Assembly: GCA_029207755.1 (NCBI GenBank)
Contig: JARCOQ010000017.1
Span: 4,228,945 to 4,292,944, forward strand
Direction: 5' to 3'
Length of the DNA: 64,000 nucleotides
Source: Chamaea fasciata
Lineage: Eukaryota; Chordata; Aves; Passeriformes; Sylviidae
Shown: positions 1 to 12,911 of the stretch, piece after piece
Position numbering within the stretch: position 1 is the stretch's first letter
Layout: each line of letters opens with the position of its first letter
Translations under genes and position numbers: made by a program
The notes under the pieces: model-generated
Told to the model about the DNA's origin: nothing
What the model saw: only the letters and a program-made list of their open reading frames with translations
Databases searched by the model: none

Positions 1-906
1 CGCAGGGCAGGAAAGCAGGTCTGTTGTCTGTTGGAGGTTTTATTCCCATTCTGCTTTTAAGACTTCTCTAGAGATTCCTGTTGAAACTTTTCTTGTTTTA
101 TGGTGGACTGGTAATGTGTAGAGAGCATTGCTCACTGTGAGCAAGATGACAAAAAGCAAAGCAAAATTGTTTTACATTAATCTTATTTTTCAACTTATAC
201 GTTTTTCTTATCAAGTATTCACACTTTGCTTCAAGTGAAGAACAGTATGATAAATTCATTTTTGTTTTGTTTCCCTTATAGCACAGCACTTGCCCTGCAG
301 GGAGAATCAGCATTTCTGGATCGCTTGATAGCAGCAAGTGCATTCATTTGAATTTTACCATCGATCTGTTCTACCCTATGACTCACTTTTGTGGTGCTTA
401 ATTTCTAACACACTGCTTATGTACTCCAAAGAATGCTGGTTTTTTTTTTGTTTGGGTTTTTTTTTTTTTTTTCGTTTGCCCACCTTAATCCTTCCCTAAT
501 GAATAAGTTCAGAGCCAGGCACTGCCCGTATGGATCAATATTCGAAGGAGTAATTTTGCAAGCAGACAAAATGGAATGTTTCTGAAGGGTAAACTGGTGA
601 AATGGTGGTTAGCAGAGACAGAATAGAATCCCTTTTACTGGGAATTGTTTCCCCCCAACACGGGATGTAGGACATGACCAGTTTATGGTGTAGGTGCACA
701 AGGGATGGCGTTTTTACCTGGAGCTCTCCAGCCTTTCTGCTGTGAGGGTAAAAACCATCCGTGAAAACTCCACAGCCTGGCACAGGAAGGAGCCTGCAGT
801 GCCTCAGACACTGAATATTCACCCAGTGCTCTGCCCAGGACCTGCTGCCACCAGGCTGTGCCCATTTCTCCTTGCTGGACCAGGACTGAGGAGATGGGGA
901 GCTCAC
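1..906. other. non-coding DNA, no gene seen
   Basis: A+T-rich to about position 660, with a long T run broken by a few G at 439-472. From about 680 the base composition becomes more G+C-rich. Open frames on both strands overlap one another here with no sign of a real gene. Confidence 0.6.
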
Positions 907-954
907 CTTCACCTCTGCACTGCCAGCCAGCTCTGAGACACCGAATCCCTGAGC
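907..954 (-). other. weak candidate internal exon (48 bp)
   Basis: On the minus strand a pyrimidine-rich stretch ending in ccctgccag precedes 48 bases that are open in one frame (16 codons, reading AQGFGVSELAGSAEVK). They are followed by GTGAGC, a good 5' splice site after AAG. The length is a multiple of three, so it could be included or skipped without a frame change. No family was recognised. A chance pair of splice-like signals around such a short frame is quite likely in 64 kb, so this is only a candidate. It lies just beside the 16-bp minisatellite. Confidence 0.15.
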
Positions 955-1170
955 CTGGCAGGGAACAGGCAATTCCCTCCTTCCTGAGGGAAAATCCCCT
1001 GAGAAATCTCTCCAGGCACAGGAATGCCACGTGCTGAGGAGGTTTGGCAGCAGTTCTGTCGGCAGGGTGGTGCCAGGGCTCTGCTGTGGAGAATTCCCCT
1101 ATGGCTCAGCTGCAGGGATTGCAGAAAAAACCACGAGCCTGGGGAGAGCCTCCCGTGGCTGTTTGGGGGG
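955..1170. other. G+C-richer flank of minisatellite
   Basis: Single-copy sequence leading into the tandem array. No gene or element recognised. Confidence 0.5.
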
Positions 1171-1602
1171 TTTTGGATGGTGGTTGCTTTGGATGGTGGT
1201 TGTTTGGGATGCCGGGTGTTTGGGATGCTGGGTGTTTGGGATGCTGGGTGTTTGGGATGCTGGGTGTTTGGGAGGCTGGATGTTTGGGATGGTGGTTGTT
1301 TGGGATGCTGGGTGTTTGGGATGCTGGGTGTTTGGGATGGTGGTTGTTTGGGATGCTGGGTGTTTGGGATGCTGGGTGTTTGGGATGCTGGGTGTTTGGG
1401 ATGCTGGGTGTTTGGGATGCTGGGTGTTTGGGATGGTGGTTGTTTGGGATGCTGGGTGTTTGGGATGCTGGGTGTTTGGGATGCTGGGTGTTTGGGATGC
1501 CGGGTGTTTGGGATGCTGGGTGTTTGGGATGGTGGTTGTTTGGGATGCTGGGTGTTTGGGATGCTGGGTGTTTGGGATGCTGGGTGTTTGGGATGGTGGA
1601 TG
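1171..1602. repeat. 16-bp minisatellite with higher-order pattern
   Basis: From 1203 to 1602 there are 25 head-to-tail 16-bp units. The main form is TTTGGGATGCTGGGTG. A second form, TTTGGGATGGTGGTTG, occurs at 1283, 1331, 1427 and 1523, with a relative at 1587. Two degenerate units of the second form precede the array at 1171-1202. Units with small changes start at 1203 and 1491 (CC for CT) and 1267. Because 16 is not a multiple of three, all frames stay open on both strands; the resulting long open frames are artefacts, not proteins. Confidence 0.97.
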
Positions 1603-4600
1603 CCGTGGATGTTGTCAGGGCTGTTTGGAGGTTTTTGAGAGTCACACAACACCGTTGGCAGGGCACCTTTGCTGTCCCAGCTGAGCTGGGGGGGCAGACA
1701 AGCTCCTCTGAGGTTTTCTCACTGTGACAACTTGATTTCCCTTCACTTCACTCACCTCTGACATGCAGAGGAGTTTGAGCAGAAACACTGATTTTGAGGA
1801 AGCTCCTGGGGTGAGCTGCTAGCCCTAAAATCAAACCAGTTATCAACCTGGATGGGACAAACATGGTTCATGTTTGATCTAACTACGTTCCAGAGAACAT
1901 GTTAATTTTCCTCTCTGCCTGGCAGCCACAAGTGCCTGTGTGCTGGCTTTTAATGGAGTTGTGGCCTCTGAGCTGTGAGAGATCCTTAACTTACCTCACC
2001 TCAGGGTTTATGGGATTCTCTTGGGCAATCAGATACAGTCACAGGGCAGAACATTTGCTATTTCACTTACCCAAAGGAGCTTGCAGAAAATTTTAGCTTT
2101 TCCTTTGTTATAGAAGCAAAATTAGGAAATACGCTCATGCTCAGATCATTTCTTAAAGAAAAAGGAAAAGAAAAAAGAGGCCTGACTTCTCATTAGTTTT
2201 TGTTCTGTAGGAACACTGTTCCTTTGCAGGACACAGGTGTTGTTTTTCTTCTCCTATCACACTTAGAGGTAGAACTGAGATGTGGAGGGGATCTTAGAGC
2301 TGTTTTGAAACCGAGTCATAAATGCAAATGAATAATAAGAACACGGTTAATCTTACTGAGAAACGAACATAAATATTGTACAAAGAGAGATCTGTGGCAT
2401 TGGAGTGCATACATCAGGCTATCAAGGCATCATGTTGCTGTTTCATTTATTCCAACTTCTTTTCATCCTGTGAACAGCTGTCCCTTTATTTCTAAAAGCT
2501 ATTTTAATGTGGCAAGGGTGTTTTTTGTTTAATCTGCTACAATACTCCTTTTGTCTCCTTGTCATACTTCCAGCTTTAAAATATTAATCCAAGCTAACAA
2601 AGAGAATTTTTGATGCATTCTAAAATCCTGAATGCAATGTATAATTTAAAAATGAAAACATTTTATTAGGTTATGTTCATATTTAGATTCAGATATGTTT
2701 GGCTTGAGTTAGGCTCCTACTTGGAGATGGTTTTGCAGAAATAAATATTTATTGGGCATTAGCAGCCTCCCTAAACACAGCTACATGCTACAGTGTGTAA
2801 AGTGCCCTTTCTGTGCCAGTCTAATGCTGAAGCTTTGCATTCTCATGCTCAGAGTTTAAACTCTTTGCCCAGCCAGTAAAAGTTTGTATTCTAAGTTGAA
2901 GATTTCACATTCAGTTCCAGACATGAAGAAAATCCATATACCCTGGGGTTATGTTCGTCTCCCCTCCTGGGATTCACATGCCTGAAACACTCCTCAGACC
3001 CAAATTCAGAAACTTTAGGACTAATGATAAACGAAGATACCAAATAGAAAGAAAAGCACTTGTTAGTAAATGTTTTTACTTCTTATATTAATGGATATTT
3101 TATTTCACTAACTGAGAGTCACTAAGTCTATTCATAATTCTGGATAATTGCTGAAAAGATGTGAAATGGTTTCTGAGTCCCAAAATTTCAAATACTTTAG
3201 GATATCCCAGTTCTGGCACACAAATTTTATGTACCTATGTGGTTTCATAGCAAACACCACACATAAAAAGTAACGTATAAAAGCCATACGGCTTATTAAA
3301 GGCGCTTGGAAATTAATAATTCAGAACATCTGATAGTCTACATTGCAACAATTCTGTCTAGCTGGAAGGTGATTTACCAGCCCCCCAAAAATGTAAAGTT
3401 TAGAGTAATACATTCCCTTTCAGATACATGAGCAACTTCATTATTTGTAAACCCATCTTTTGGCATTTATATGATGGCATTTCCCAGTGAAAGGATTTCA
3501 GAAACAATTTGTAATGCCCCCTTCGCATTTCCAACACGATGGCAGCTAAAAACCACAAGGAAAGAAGCAGTTTGGAATTCTGTTGTGCTACCAGTCTTGA
3601 CTTCCCTGGTCTGATAATTATAGGAGGAAGAGAAACAGAGGGGAACCATGCTGGGATGAGCTATTTGTGGCATTTACCCGTGTAATTGTTCTGCAAATGG
3701 CTCATGTAGGGTAGGGCACCCGAGACTTGTTAGGGAAGGGTTTCCAGTGGTGGAGCTGCATTCTGTGATTAGCAGAGCTCTTCTCTTGCAGGGTCACCCA
3801 AATCTTGCCGTGGGAAGAAAGCAGCCAGTGGGATTTTGGTGCTGGCACCACTAGGAATGGGGTCACTGAGGTGACAGCTGGGGTGGGGACAAGCCCTGGG
3901 TAAGATGTTCCTGCCAAAAATCTCCTTCTCCCTCAGCTTTCCGAGGTTTGCATCCTGCCTCACGTGTGGTCTGTTAAACCTGCAGTCCCTGGGCTAACAC
4001 TGGACCAAGTATGCAGCCTAAAAGGCTGGACTGGAAAGCCAAGGGAAGAAATATGACAGATTAAGGCTTCGTGGAGGAGATCTGATTTCTCACCTGAGAT
4101 AATATTAGACTCAGTAGCTGATAACATTTCGAGATTAGCACTTGGCTGAAGTGTATTCAGCCTGGAAGTCAGGAACCATAACACATTCGGAGATATATTT
4201 AGGATAGAAATGGCTTTCTGCTGAAGTGCAAACACACACTTGAAAGAGTTTTAATTCTGCTGCAGCCAAAGCAGTTCCAGGGAATATCAGCCCAGTTTCA
4301 GTGTTTATAGAAGAGCATGTGCCAGACTGTCTCTGCCTCAAATCTCCCTCTGGCTCATTTGGCCTTGAAGCCAGCAGAGTTTTTCCAGGCAAAGTTTTGA
4401 CGTCTCTTGCTGTAGTATTCCTTAGGAAAGGCCTCTCCATTGGAGCTGTGTATACCTTTTTGTTCAGAAAGCAATCTAGAGCTGCAGGAGCTGACCAGTT
4501 CGTTCCAAGCTGAGTGAGAACGAGCTTAACTGAATTGTCAGTTTGCAAAGGCTCTGACTCCTGTGGGGGGTTTGGATTCTCTCTCATAAGACACCTTCCA

Positions 4601-5268
4601 ATGCAAACGCTTTGAACAGGCACTTGCATTTCAGCCACTTCCCCCACCAAAATTTACAGTGCAACTGTAGTGGAGAGAGATGCAGAGCAGTGTGGAAGGA
4701 GAGGGGGGAGAACTCAGCAAGGCATCATCTGAAGAGGACTTTCCAGCTCATTGGAGCTCTATTTGCTGCATGCTCAAGAGACCACTGGAACAACAGAAAG
4801 CTCTGCTTGAGTGTGTAGGAAAGGAAAAGACAGCTGTTGTGCTGTCCTCAGCTAAATGAAACCTGATTGCTGGGTTTGTTGCCCTTCTCCAGTTATTAGA
4901 ATGACCATCTGGGAAGTCAGTAACAATTAGTCATTGTTTAGCCAGATAGTGCCAGGAATCAGCTGCCTGCATGGACTTGTAAATAAGCTGGGGCTTGGCA
5001 TAAAATGAAAGGGGAATTTATTTCCATGACGAAACATGATAGAACATTTATTTCCATCTCTGAACATGAGGGAATAATTTTATACCCTGAGATAAGAATC
5101 CATGAAAAGCTGTAGCTTTTAACTATGAGCCTCGACCCTTCCTCCTGTGATTTCCTTTCCCTCTTTCTTGTCAAAATAACTATTCTCATCCCACACCTTC
5201 ATGTAATGGCCAAAGGCTCCCACTTTTCCTTGACCCAGGTGTGGTGTAGGAGACAGGGAGCAGAGCAG
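1603..5268. other. non-coding DNA, no gene seen
   Basis: Single-copy, mostly A+T-rich sequence. A minus-strand frame at 4135-4650 is open for 171 codons, but that is within chance expectation. Isolated splice-donor-like sites occur on the minus strand near 1997 and 4093 without convincing exons. Purine-rich stretch at about 2155-2180. No mobile element recognised. Confidence 0.55.
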
Positions 5269-5329
5269 GGTCCTTGTCCTGCACAAGGACCAAGGTGCAC
5301 AAGGTGCAGGGTCCTGGTCCTGTGCACCT
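5269..5329. repeat. pair of adjacent inverted repeats
   Basis: Two perfect 9-bp stem pairs lie side by side. GGTCCTTGT at 5269-5277 pairs with ACAAGGACC at 5283-5291 across a 5-base loop. AGGTGCACA at 5293-5301 pairs with TGTGCACCT at 5321-5329 across a 19-base loop that again contains a ggtcct motif. The local sequence is built from a few shuffled words (ggtcct, aaggtgca, gtgcac). Confidence 0.8.
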
Positions 5330-8300
5330 CCTGCACATTTCTTCCACGCCTGCACACATCAGAGCTGGGCAGCAGCAGCCACAGCAGGTGGAAATCAACA
5401 AATAGGAAGAATTGTCAGATCTGTGGGTGCCTGGATCTGTTGCTTTTACCCATTCTCTGCCTGGCCAGGAAAGCCAATTGCATTTGCTGGAGAGCTCTCA
5501 TTTGTGGATGTCAGGAGTGTGTTGGGATGGGATTCCCAAAGCCCCTTTCAAACAGACCTGACTATTTCAGCTTCCTGCAGGGAGGGATGCTGGCCCTTTC
5601 CTTCCCTGCAGGTAACAGAACACTCATCCCAAACAAACCCCGACCCTGCAGGACAACTGCCGGTCTGTGCTCTGCCCACCCAGCTCCAGCCTGTCCCACA
5701 CAGGCACAGAATGTCAAAGGATGTTGTGCTCGTCTCAAATAAAACTGATTGTTTTGCTAATGAGATAAATGAACAGATTTGAAAGCCTTCCTTGCAAGGA
5801 ACAAATTGCTTTGCAGCCATCTGCAGCACTGTGGCCTGTGCTGTTTGCTCTAGATGTTAAAGTCAATTAAAAACCAAAAGGGAAATGTGCTTTATGGATG
5901 GGCTATTGTTTTTAATACTTTTAAATACTATTGATTTCTATTTTATTCCTTTCATTTCTTTATGGACTTGAAGTGGCTTTACATTGATTTTGCTTGTTAT
6001 CTTGTTTCAAGTACACTTTTATGTTGTTATTTCATGCAATTTTTGTTGCTTACCTTTCAGTTGTGTGTGTACTCAAACCACAAAGGTGCAAGTTTATTTT
6101 CAGTTCTGTTACACTTCTTCCTCCCTTTCTTATCTTTTATCAATGCGTTATAATTGTTCTGTCCCAGCTTATCCATTTTATCTTCATTTTCGTATCTCTC
6201 TCCTGTCCGCTGTAACTTACAAGCTTTTGGTAATATCTTGTGAGTTGTTTCTCAACAACTTTTTTTTGGGGGGGTGGGATCTCTCTTTTTTTTTCCCCCA
6301 GCAGAAAAGCAGTTTTTGTTAGAATGGAAGTTTTTTGTTTCAGTCTGTTGTCACAATTCACACCATGCTGTTGTTGACAAACACAATATTCTATTCCTGT
6401 GGTACCCAAATTTAAATACTCTAAATAACTGAGTTTTAAACTTAGAGGTCAGCATTCAAATTGGGGTTGAGTGATAAAATGTACCACCTGCATAAATGCC
6501 CTGACTGATCCTTTTGATCAATCAAATGGATCAATCTCCACACGAGCTCAGGTCTTTTTGTGTTCACCGGTGAAGCTTAGAGATCCTTGATGTGAGTACA
6601 AGCCCATTGTTGATGACCTAAAAGTAGGAAAACTCGGTGATCAGGTGCACATTCAGGGCTCTCAGAATGACTTGCCTTGTTTGAATAGAATCAAGTGTAT
6701 GAAGGGAAAGAATGAAATACATTTCAGATATGAAGAATATAAAGAAAGAGAAGCAACCGAAGTGTTCATGGCAAAAAAAGCACTTTGAATCTATAAAGCA
6801 GGCTTCAAGGTTAGTCAAGTGTGCCAGTTCATTTATTCTAAAGCTCCTATTGCTTAGATTTTAATAATCATTCTGCACTATGATACTTTATTGTTAATAT
6901 GAAACATATTGGAGCAAATGAATAGCTAATGGTATCACTTTTTAAGTGCTGTTGAATGCATTCTTCAAAATGGAATTCAACAGCCTGAACCTTATATAAT
7001 TTTTTTTGAATAGGCTGAGTGGTAGCAAGGAAAGGAAGAGAAGGGATTGAAATGTTTATTGCCTTTCCCTAAAAATCAAGTGTATTTTAACCTTATTAAT
7101 TAGAACCAGAAATGTAAGGCTGAGCCTTGTTGCGTCTATACAAACTTGGTTCCCGCTTCCTCAGAATTTCTGAGGCCTTTAAAGTACAGACACAGCAAAC
7201 AGGTTGAAGGTAGGAGGGGAAAAGTGCTGGAAAACAGTCGGAGAGGGAAGGACTCTCCCAGAGCAGCCACTCAAGGGATTCCCATCCCAAATCCCCTTCT
7301 TTGAGTGTGCAGGGACAGGCAGTGCTGGGATGGCCACTCTTCCCTCCTTGCAACCTAGAAATGAATTAAAAATCTGAAATTCTTGTGTGTCCTCTTGATC
7401 GGGCCCAGACGCAGCAGGCAAGGCAGAGTCACTTTGTGAGTGCAGCTTCCTTGGGGAAAGCACGTTCCCGGAGCAGGAAAGGGGAATTTCAATGAGGAGA
7501 ATTGCTGTGCCTGTGCTCTAATGAACCCAACCTGCTGCAGTGCCTGGTGGCAGTGGGTGGCTGTCCCTGCCCCTCACCTCCTGCCTCCCTGATGGGGGAG
7601 GAAGAGATGAGCAGAAGGTGGCTCTGTGGGATCTGGCTGGATGGAAAAGAGGCAAATGTGTGAGGAGGGAAGAGTGTGGCCCTTCAAGTTTGGTGTCAGG
7701 ACACCGGGATATTGCCTCAGCAGTTTACAGCTCGCTGCAGCACGTTGTGCCGCTGTCTGAACACAATACCTCATTTTTCTTGGCAAAATTAAATTATTCA
7801 CCGAGGGAGTGGGAATTCTGTACAATTTTTCTCCCCCCTTTTCTATTAAAATGCTATTTCTAAAGAGAGTTATACCTACCTAAAAGCCTTCCTGAAACCA
7901 CTGGCAATCCTCTGTGCTACAAAGTGAGATAATTCCTTCAAAACTAAACCCCAGCAGCAAAGGATAAAGCAGTGAAAGGTGGTACATGATGTGCATACAC
8001 GTGTGCTGTGTCATTGCAAGTGCCTACAAAGGGCTCCTTTATCTTTTCTCTTGCTCAGCAATCCCGTTGGGCTGCAGAATAACAGCAATCAAGGCACTTG
8101 TCCGGGGCAGATTCCCTGTTTGTTGGCTTGCTTTCCTCTCAAACTCTTTTAGTGCACAAAGCCCTCTATGGTACTTGACATGATCAGAAGTTGGTTTTCA
8201 GGACTGTGTCTTCCAGAGTAAATAATCTCACTAAAGCACTGAGGGAAGCAGGTGCCAATTTCCCGTTTGGTTTTTTTTTTTTTTTTTGTCTAGCTGCCTG

Positions 8301-8559
8301 TTGGCCACATCTGCTCCTCCTGGAAGAGCCCAGAAATGAGGGGATGAAGTGCAGTGGGAGGCAGAGCACTGCCTCTTGGTGGCCCAGCAAAACAGGAGGA
8401 AGCTTTTCATCTTCAGATTTAGCCCTGGCTATTAACGAGCTCGCAGGCCCAGGTGTATAAATTACATGGAGAAAACTGCTGGGAACAGATTTTTTTAAAA
8501 AACCTTTCTAATGTTTAGTCATGCTGAAATGACTGAGTTTTAAAAAGCATTGAACTTAC
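5330..8559. other. non-coding DNA, no gene seen
   Basis: A+T-rich single-copy sequence with T-rich tracts at about 6260-6297 and a run of 17 T at 8271-8287. No gene, RNA or mobile element recognised. Confidence 0.55.
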
Positions 8560-8630
8560 CGGTCTTTTGACCAGGTCAAACAAAAAAAATCTGGAAGAAT
8601 GACCAGCTTGCTCTCCTGACCATTAATTTG
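8560..8630 (-). other. weak candidate internal exon (71 bp)
   Basis: On the minus strand a strong pyrimidine tract ending in ttctgttctgccag precedes 71 bases open in only one frame (begins QINGQESKLVILPDF). They are followed by a perfect GTAAGT donor after ACCG. The two splice signals are good, but the peptide resembles no family known to me, and the part before the donor includes a run of T giving Phe-Phe. Length 71 leaves a phase change. Chance is a serious alternative. Confidence 0.2.
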
Positions 8631-11600
8631 CTGGCAGAACAGAAAATAGGAGGTGTTAAACAATTTGAAAGGCCAGCCCAGACTCCTGATGAGTAATTTA
8701 ATAATCTGTCGAGGTGGCTCTTGGTTGTCAAAGAAGTAGATTTTTTCTTGGGCAACTTAGATGTCTCTGTGAATCAAATTTCAGTGATGTCAGGAGAAGG
8801 ATCTCTCCAGTGTAATGTTCCTGTAAGAACAATACAAAAAGGTGACTTTTCTCTTTTTTTTTTTTTGGAAAAAAAATAGTCTTTTGCATAGAAAACTAGA
8901 TTTTTTTTTTTTTTTTTAGTCCTTATTATTTCTGGCTTTTATGTGCCAGAGTATTCCTGATGTTTCTTTCTTTGTTCTTCTCTCTCCTTAATGGTGCCCC
9001 TGGACAAAGAAAAGAATATGTACAACACCTGCAATCGTACTGCGAAACAGAAATTATTCTCATTAATCTGTGAACCTTTTCCCTGTAAATTTGATTCAGG
9101 GGATCCAAAGCAGCAGCTTTTGTGAAAATGGGCTGCAGGAACATTTCCTGTGAGCGAGGGAGCAGGGCCACAGTGTGGGTTAGCCTGACCTTGTTGGCTC
9201 CCGGCTGCTGTTCTCCCTAAATGCTTCTTTTTGTCTTCCTTCTTCAAAGAGCCAAGGGGAAACCTTCTCTCCTTTGAAGTCGGTGGTAAAACCCCCATTG
9301 ACTCGAGGAACATCCAGTTTTCACCCCTGGAACATTTCAGCCCTTGGAGAGGGTTTCAAGCAGTTGCAAACACAGAGATGCAGCTTCCTGAAATGCAGAA
9401 TAAGAAGCCATCCAGCCACCTGGAAATATCCTTACAGCTCCTTCTTAGTTTTATCTAAAAATGATACCATGCCTGCTCTAAGGTTCAATTCTTCTGCATC
9501 TGTTAAATTGCTTTGCATGAAACTGTAGCTCTCAGGTGCCATGGCAACCGTGTTTTCTAATCTGATTTTAAATTTTTACGGTGCAATGCATAAAATATTG
9601 GTACCTTTTCTGGTTTTTGATTTATAAGTGGGAGTAAAGATAGGGACAGCATTTGAAAAGGCATATGAGTCTGTACAGTTAAATGCTTTCTCTTTTCCAG
9701 ATGATATGTAGGAAATGGTTTCTTATTTTATTATGAAAAGTAAATATTGATTGGCTGATTACAGATGTCTAGATTATAGCTGGCATTTGAGGTCTTAATA
9801 GCAAGTAGTATTTCTAGGCACTCCGTGGGACATTTTCCACTGAGTTCATGTAGATTGTAGAAAATTCAATTGTTTCCTGTATTTCCCCATATAGAGTAGG
9901 TATCTAACTATCTGTCCAATTCTGCCTCTTAGTGAATATATTTAGCGTGGAGATAACTTTACTGCTTAAGAATGACTTTGAAAGACCTGCTAAAACACAT
10001 AAAAATTGCTCTTTTCCCAAGAAAGCTAAAGATAACACTTAGATATTAGCCTTGTATTGTATTATGCTCTTAATATAATCTCTAAGTCATTATGTTTCCA
10101 GAAACGCTCTGAGAAGAAAATCCCATTGTGCTTAAATGATTGTACGTGTGAAATGTGTCGTGGCCAGTGTGAAGCCTCTGTTATCAATTGAATTAAGCTG
10201 GCACAGAGCACATTCTGCAATTCAGATGTGCAAGAATGTCCCTGAAAGATGTCAGCCTCAATTCATCTCAACATTTGACCCGCTGCCCACTGCACCTCTC
10301 TGCCGGGGAATCACAGCCTGGGCTAACACACAGACTTTGAATTGGGCTTCAGCTGAGTTTTATAATTGGAGGAATTGTGGGTTTAGGTGGAGGGAGGACA
10401 CAAAGAAACTTTTTGCATGAAGAGAAGAAGAAGAAAAGGACAGAAATATTTGGGAAGTATTATAATACATCAATTAACTTTTTAACTAGGTAGCATGACT
10501 TGCTGTTTTGACCGAATAGCCTCCCTGTGAACCCTGTTCCAGTCTCTGCACCACACCTGATACCTTGATAAAAGCACAGGCAACATCCCAAAGAGATAAG
10601 AGGGAAGTGATCTTCCTGTCTCACAGCTCAGCGGGCAAGAAGCCCTGGAACAGCACGAGAAAGCAGAGCAAACTCCATTGTGGATATTCCAAATAACCTC
10701 TGTGTGTGCAGGAGCCTCATTAACAGGAGAAAGATGGGAGCTGGTCCTTGGTCTCAGCCCGTTCTGGAGGAGCAGCTTCTGATCACTTTAGGAAAGTGGG
10801 GAGGGGTGTGCACCCGTGTGCTGGCAATGATCACTTTCGTTTCTGCTGAATTAGATTTCCATTGGCTTCGTGTGTACAAAGGCAGATGACAGGAACGTCT
10901 GAGGTTTGCCCTAGAATGTGTGGATGACACAGAAAGTAAATAAAATCCCTGGAGTCTCCAGTCTACATACTGTTCTTGTAAGGTTAATAAACATTTTAGC
11001 CATCTCTTTGTATATCTCTCTCTTTCTTTTTTTGACTTTCATTTAAAAGTAGTAAATTGCCGTTCTTAAAAGTGGACTTGTCTAAGGTATAATGATGATA
11101 AAAGTAATTTGGTTCAGGTTTTTTAGCTGACATGTTGTCTTGTGCAAAGTCACTTTGGGTTGTGTCACTCCTGGTGAGTTGTATCATAGAATAAAGCAAG
11201 ACTGATGCAACCTGACATCACATGCCACAATGTGATTTTTCAGCTATAATTCTGAGCTCATTTGTTTTTCTCAAAGCTGTAAATTCCCAAAACTTGAGCT
11301 TTCTGGGAAGAGGGAAGCAGCTTGAATCAATTTCAGTTGTTAAAGTCAGTTTAATAAAGAAGGAAATAAAGCTGTTTCCCCACTAGTTTTCTTAGATTCA
11401 TATTCTTTTTTTCCATCTTAGTTACACATCTGCAAAGCAAGAGTAAATACACTGCAGCTAATGCTTTACAACTGTTAAAGCTGAGCAACTGATGCTGAGT
11501 GCAAGTCCTCAGAAGGAAGCAGTGAAATCCACATTTTGCTACAAAGAATTCCAGCTTTGCAGACATCTCAAAGCATTTGCTTAAAGAAAGTGGAGGCCTA

Positions 11601-12879
11601 AATTGTTCAGAGAATACTGAGAAAGGAGGTGTTAACTGATATTCTTTGTACTTTGAGAGAGGTCTTTACATGAATGTCAGAAAAAGTGGATGGCTAAATT
11701 CATATATATTAATATATTTCATATTATTCATATTTTATTTTTCATTATGGTGTATTCTGTATCTTTGGTTAGTGTTTGAAAAGGGTGTGTGGCCTTGACT
11801 TTCTATTTCCATTTTTTCACACTGATGTAACAGGGAAAACTCGCCTCTGAAATAATGACTTATCAGATGATAGAGTAAATAAATTCTAGAAAATACTTGT
11901 CGACAACTTTTTAGTGTTGCTTTTATAAATATCTGCATTTCCTCTTAGTCATGCTCCAGAGTTCAGTGCATTAATTGATGTGATTTGCAGGGCTTAGTTT
12001 TGAAACTTCCATAAAACTTCAGGAGTTGGAAAAAAAAAAATCAAAATATTGCCAAGTAGTAGGTGACAAGGAATTTTTATCCCAGCCAAATGTAAGCACT
12101 GTGATTATTTTGAGTGTTGGCATAAGTAAACAGCAGCAAAAACCTTCCCTATCCCTCCTCCTGCTCAGGAAGGATTAAACTCCATAGTAGGATGTGCTTT
12201 AAAAGCCTCTTTCATGCATTTTAATCAAACCAAATAGGTTATCACATCAGAAATGGGCTGACAGAGGCTTACAAGGACAAATGTATTGTGTCTCCTACAT
12301 CTTCTCTTGGCAGCCACTGCTGGAGCTGTTGGGAGAAAATGGATTGAGAGGGGTGAGGAAAAGGAAAAGTGCGCAAAGATGGTTCATTTATTGCTTCACA
12401 CAGCTGTTCTAGGCTGCTCTGTCTGATTTCAGATGATTTCAAAATACATCAAATGTGGATGGTTTGGTGATTAGAAAACACGGAATTATCACCACCCGAA
12501 ATTCCCATGGTGGTATGAGGTTAGAGGCTCCTAGAATAGATATCAATAAAAGGCAACCCAACCCTTCCATCTTTGTCTGTCCACAACCTCATCCGTCTAA
12601 AATCATCACATTTGATAGTGCTGCACATTTACTTCAAGCTTTATGATCAAAATGTTGACGCTGCTCTACAAAAAATAGCAAGATGTACAAGCCATCTAGT
12701 AGCAAAGGGTAAGCTGTGGTGTGAGAATCTGTGTGTAGGCCTTTCTTAGGGAAAACCTGGATTTCAGAGGTTTTTATATTTTACAGAGGTCTCTCTACTT
12801 ATGGGTCATTATAGAGATAAAACATTTTCCATTAATATAAAATACAATTTGTTTGCAGCCATAATAAATATTATGGGTT

Positions 12880-12880
<1 letters not shown>
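8631..12880. other. non-coding DNA, no gene seen
   Basis: A+T-rich single-copy sequence with T runs at 8854-8866 and 8901-8917 and a short A run near 12031. No gene or mobile element recognised. Confidence 0.55.
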
Positions 12881-12910
<30 letters not shown>

Positions 12911-12911
12911 G
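12881..12911. repeat. (AT)n microsatellite
   Basis: Alternating A and T for about 31 bases, with one C near the start. Confidence 0.9.

Noticed and set aside
1024..1727. Several long overlapping open frames on both strands (up to about 247 codons)
   Set aside because: They follow from a 16-bp tandem unit that has no stop in any frame; the same repeat is open in all frames on both strands, so there is no coding signal.
4135..4650. 171-codon minus-strand open frame, the longest outside a repeat apart from 31984-32754
   Set aside because: About one frame of this length is expected by chance in 64 kb read in six frames, and no family, start context or splice structure supports it.
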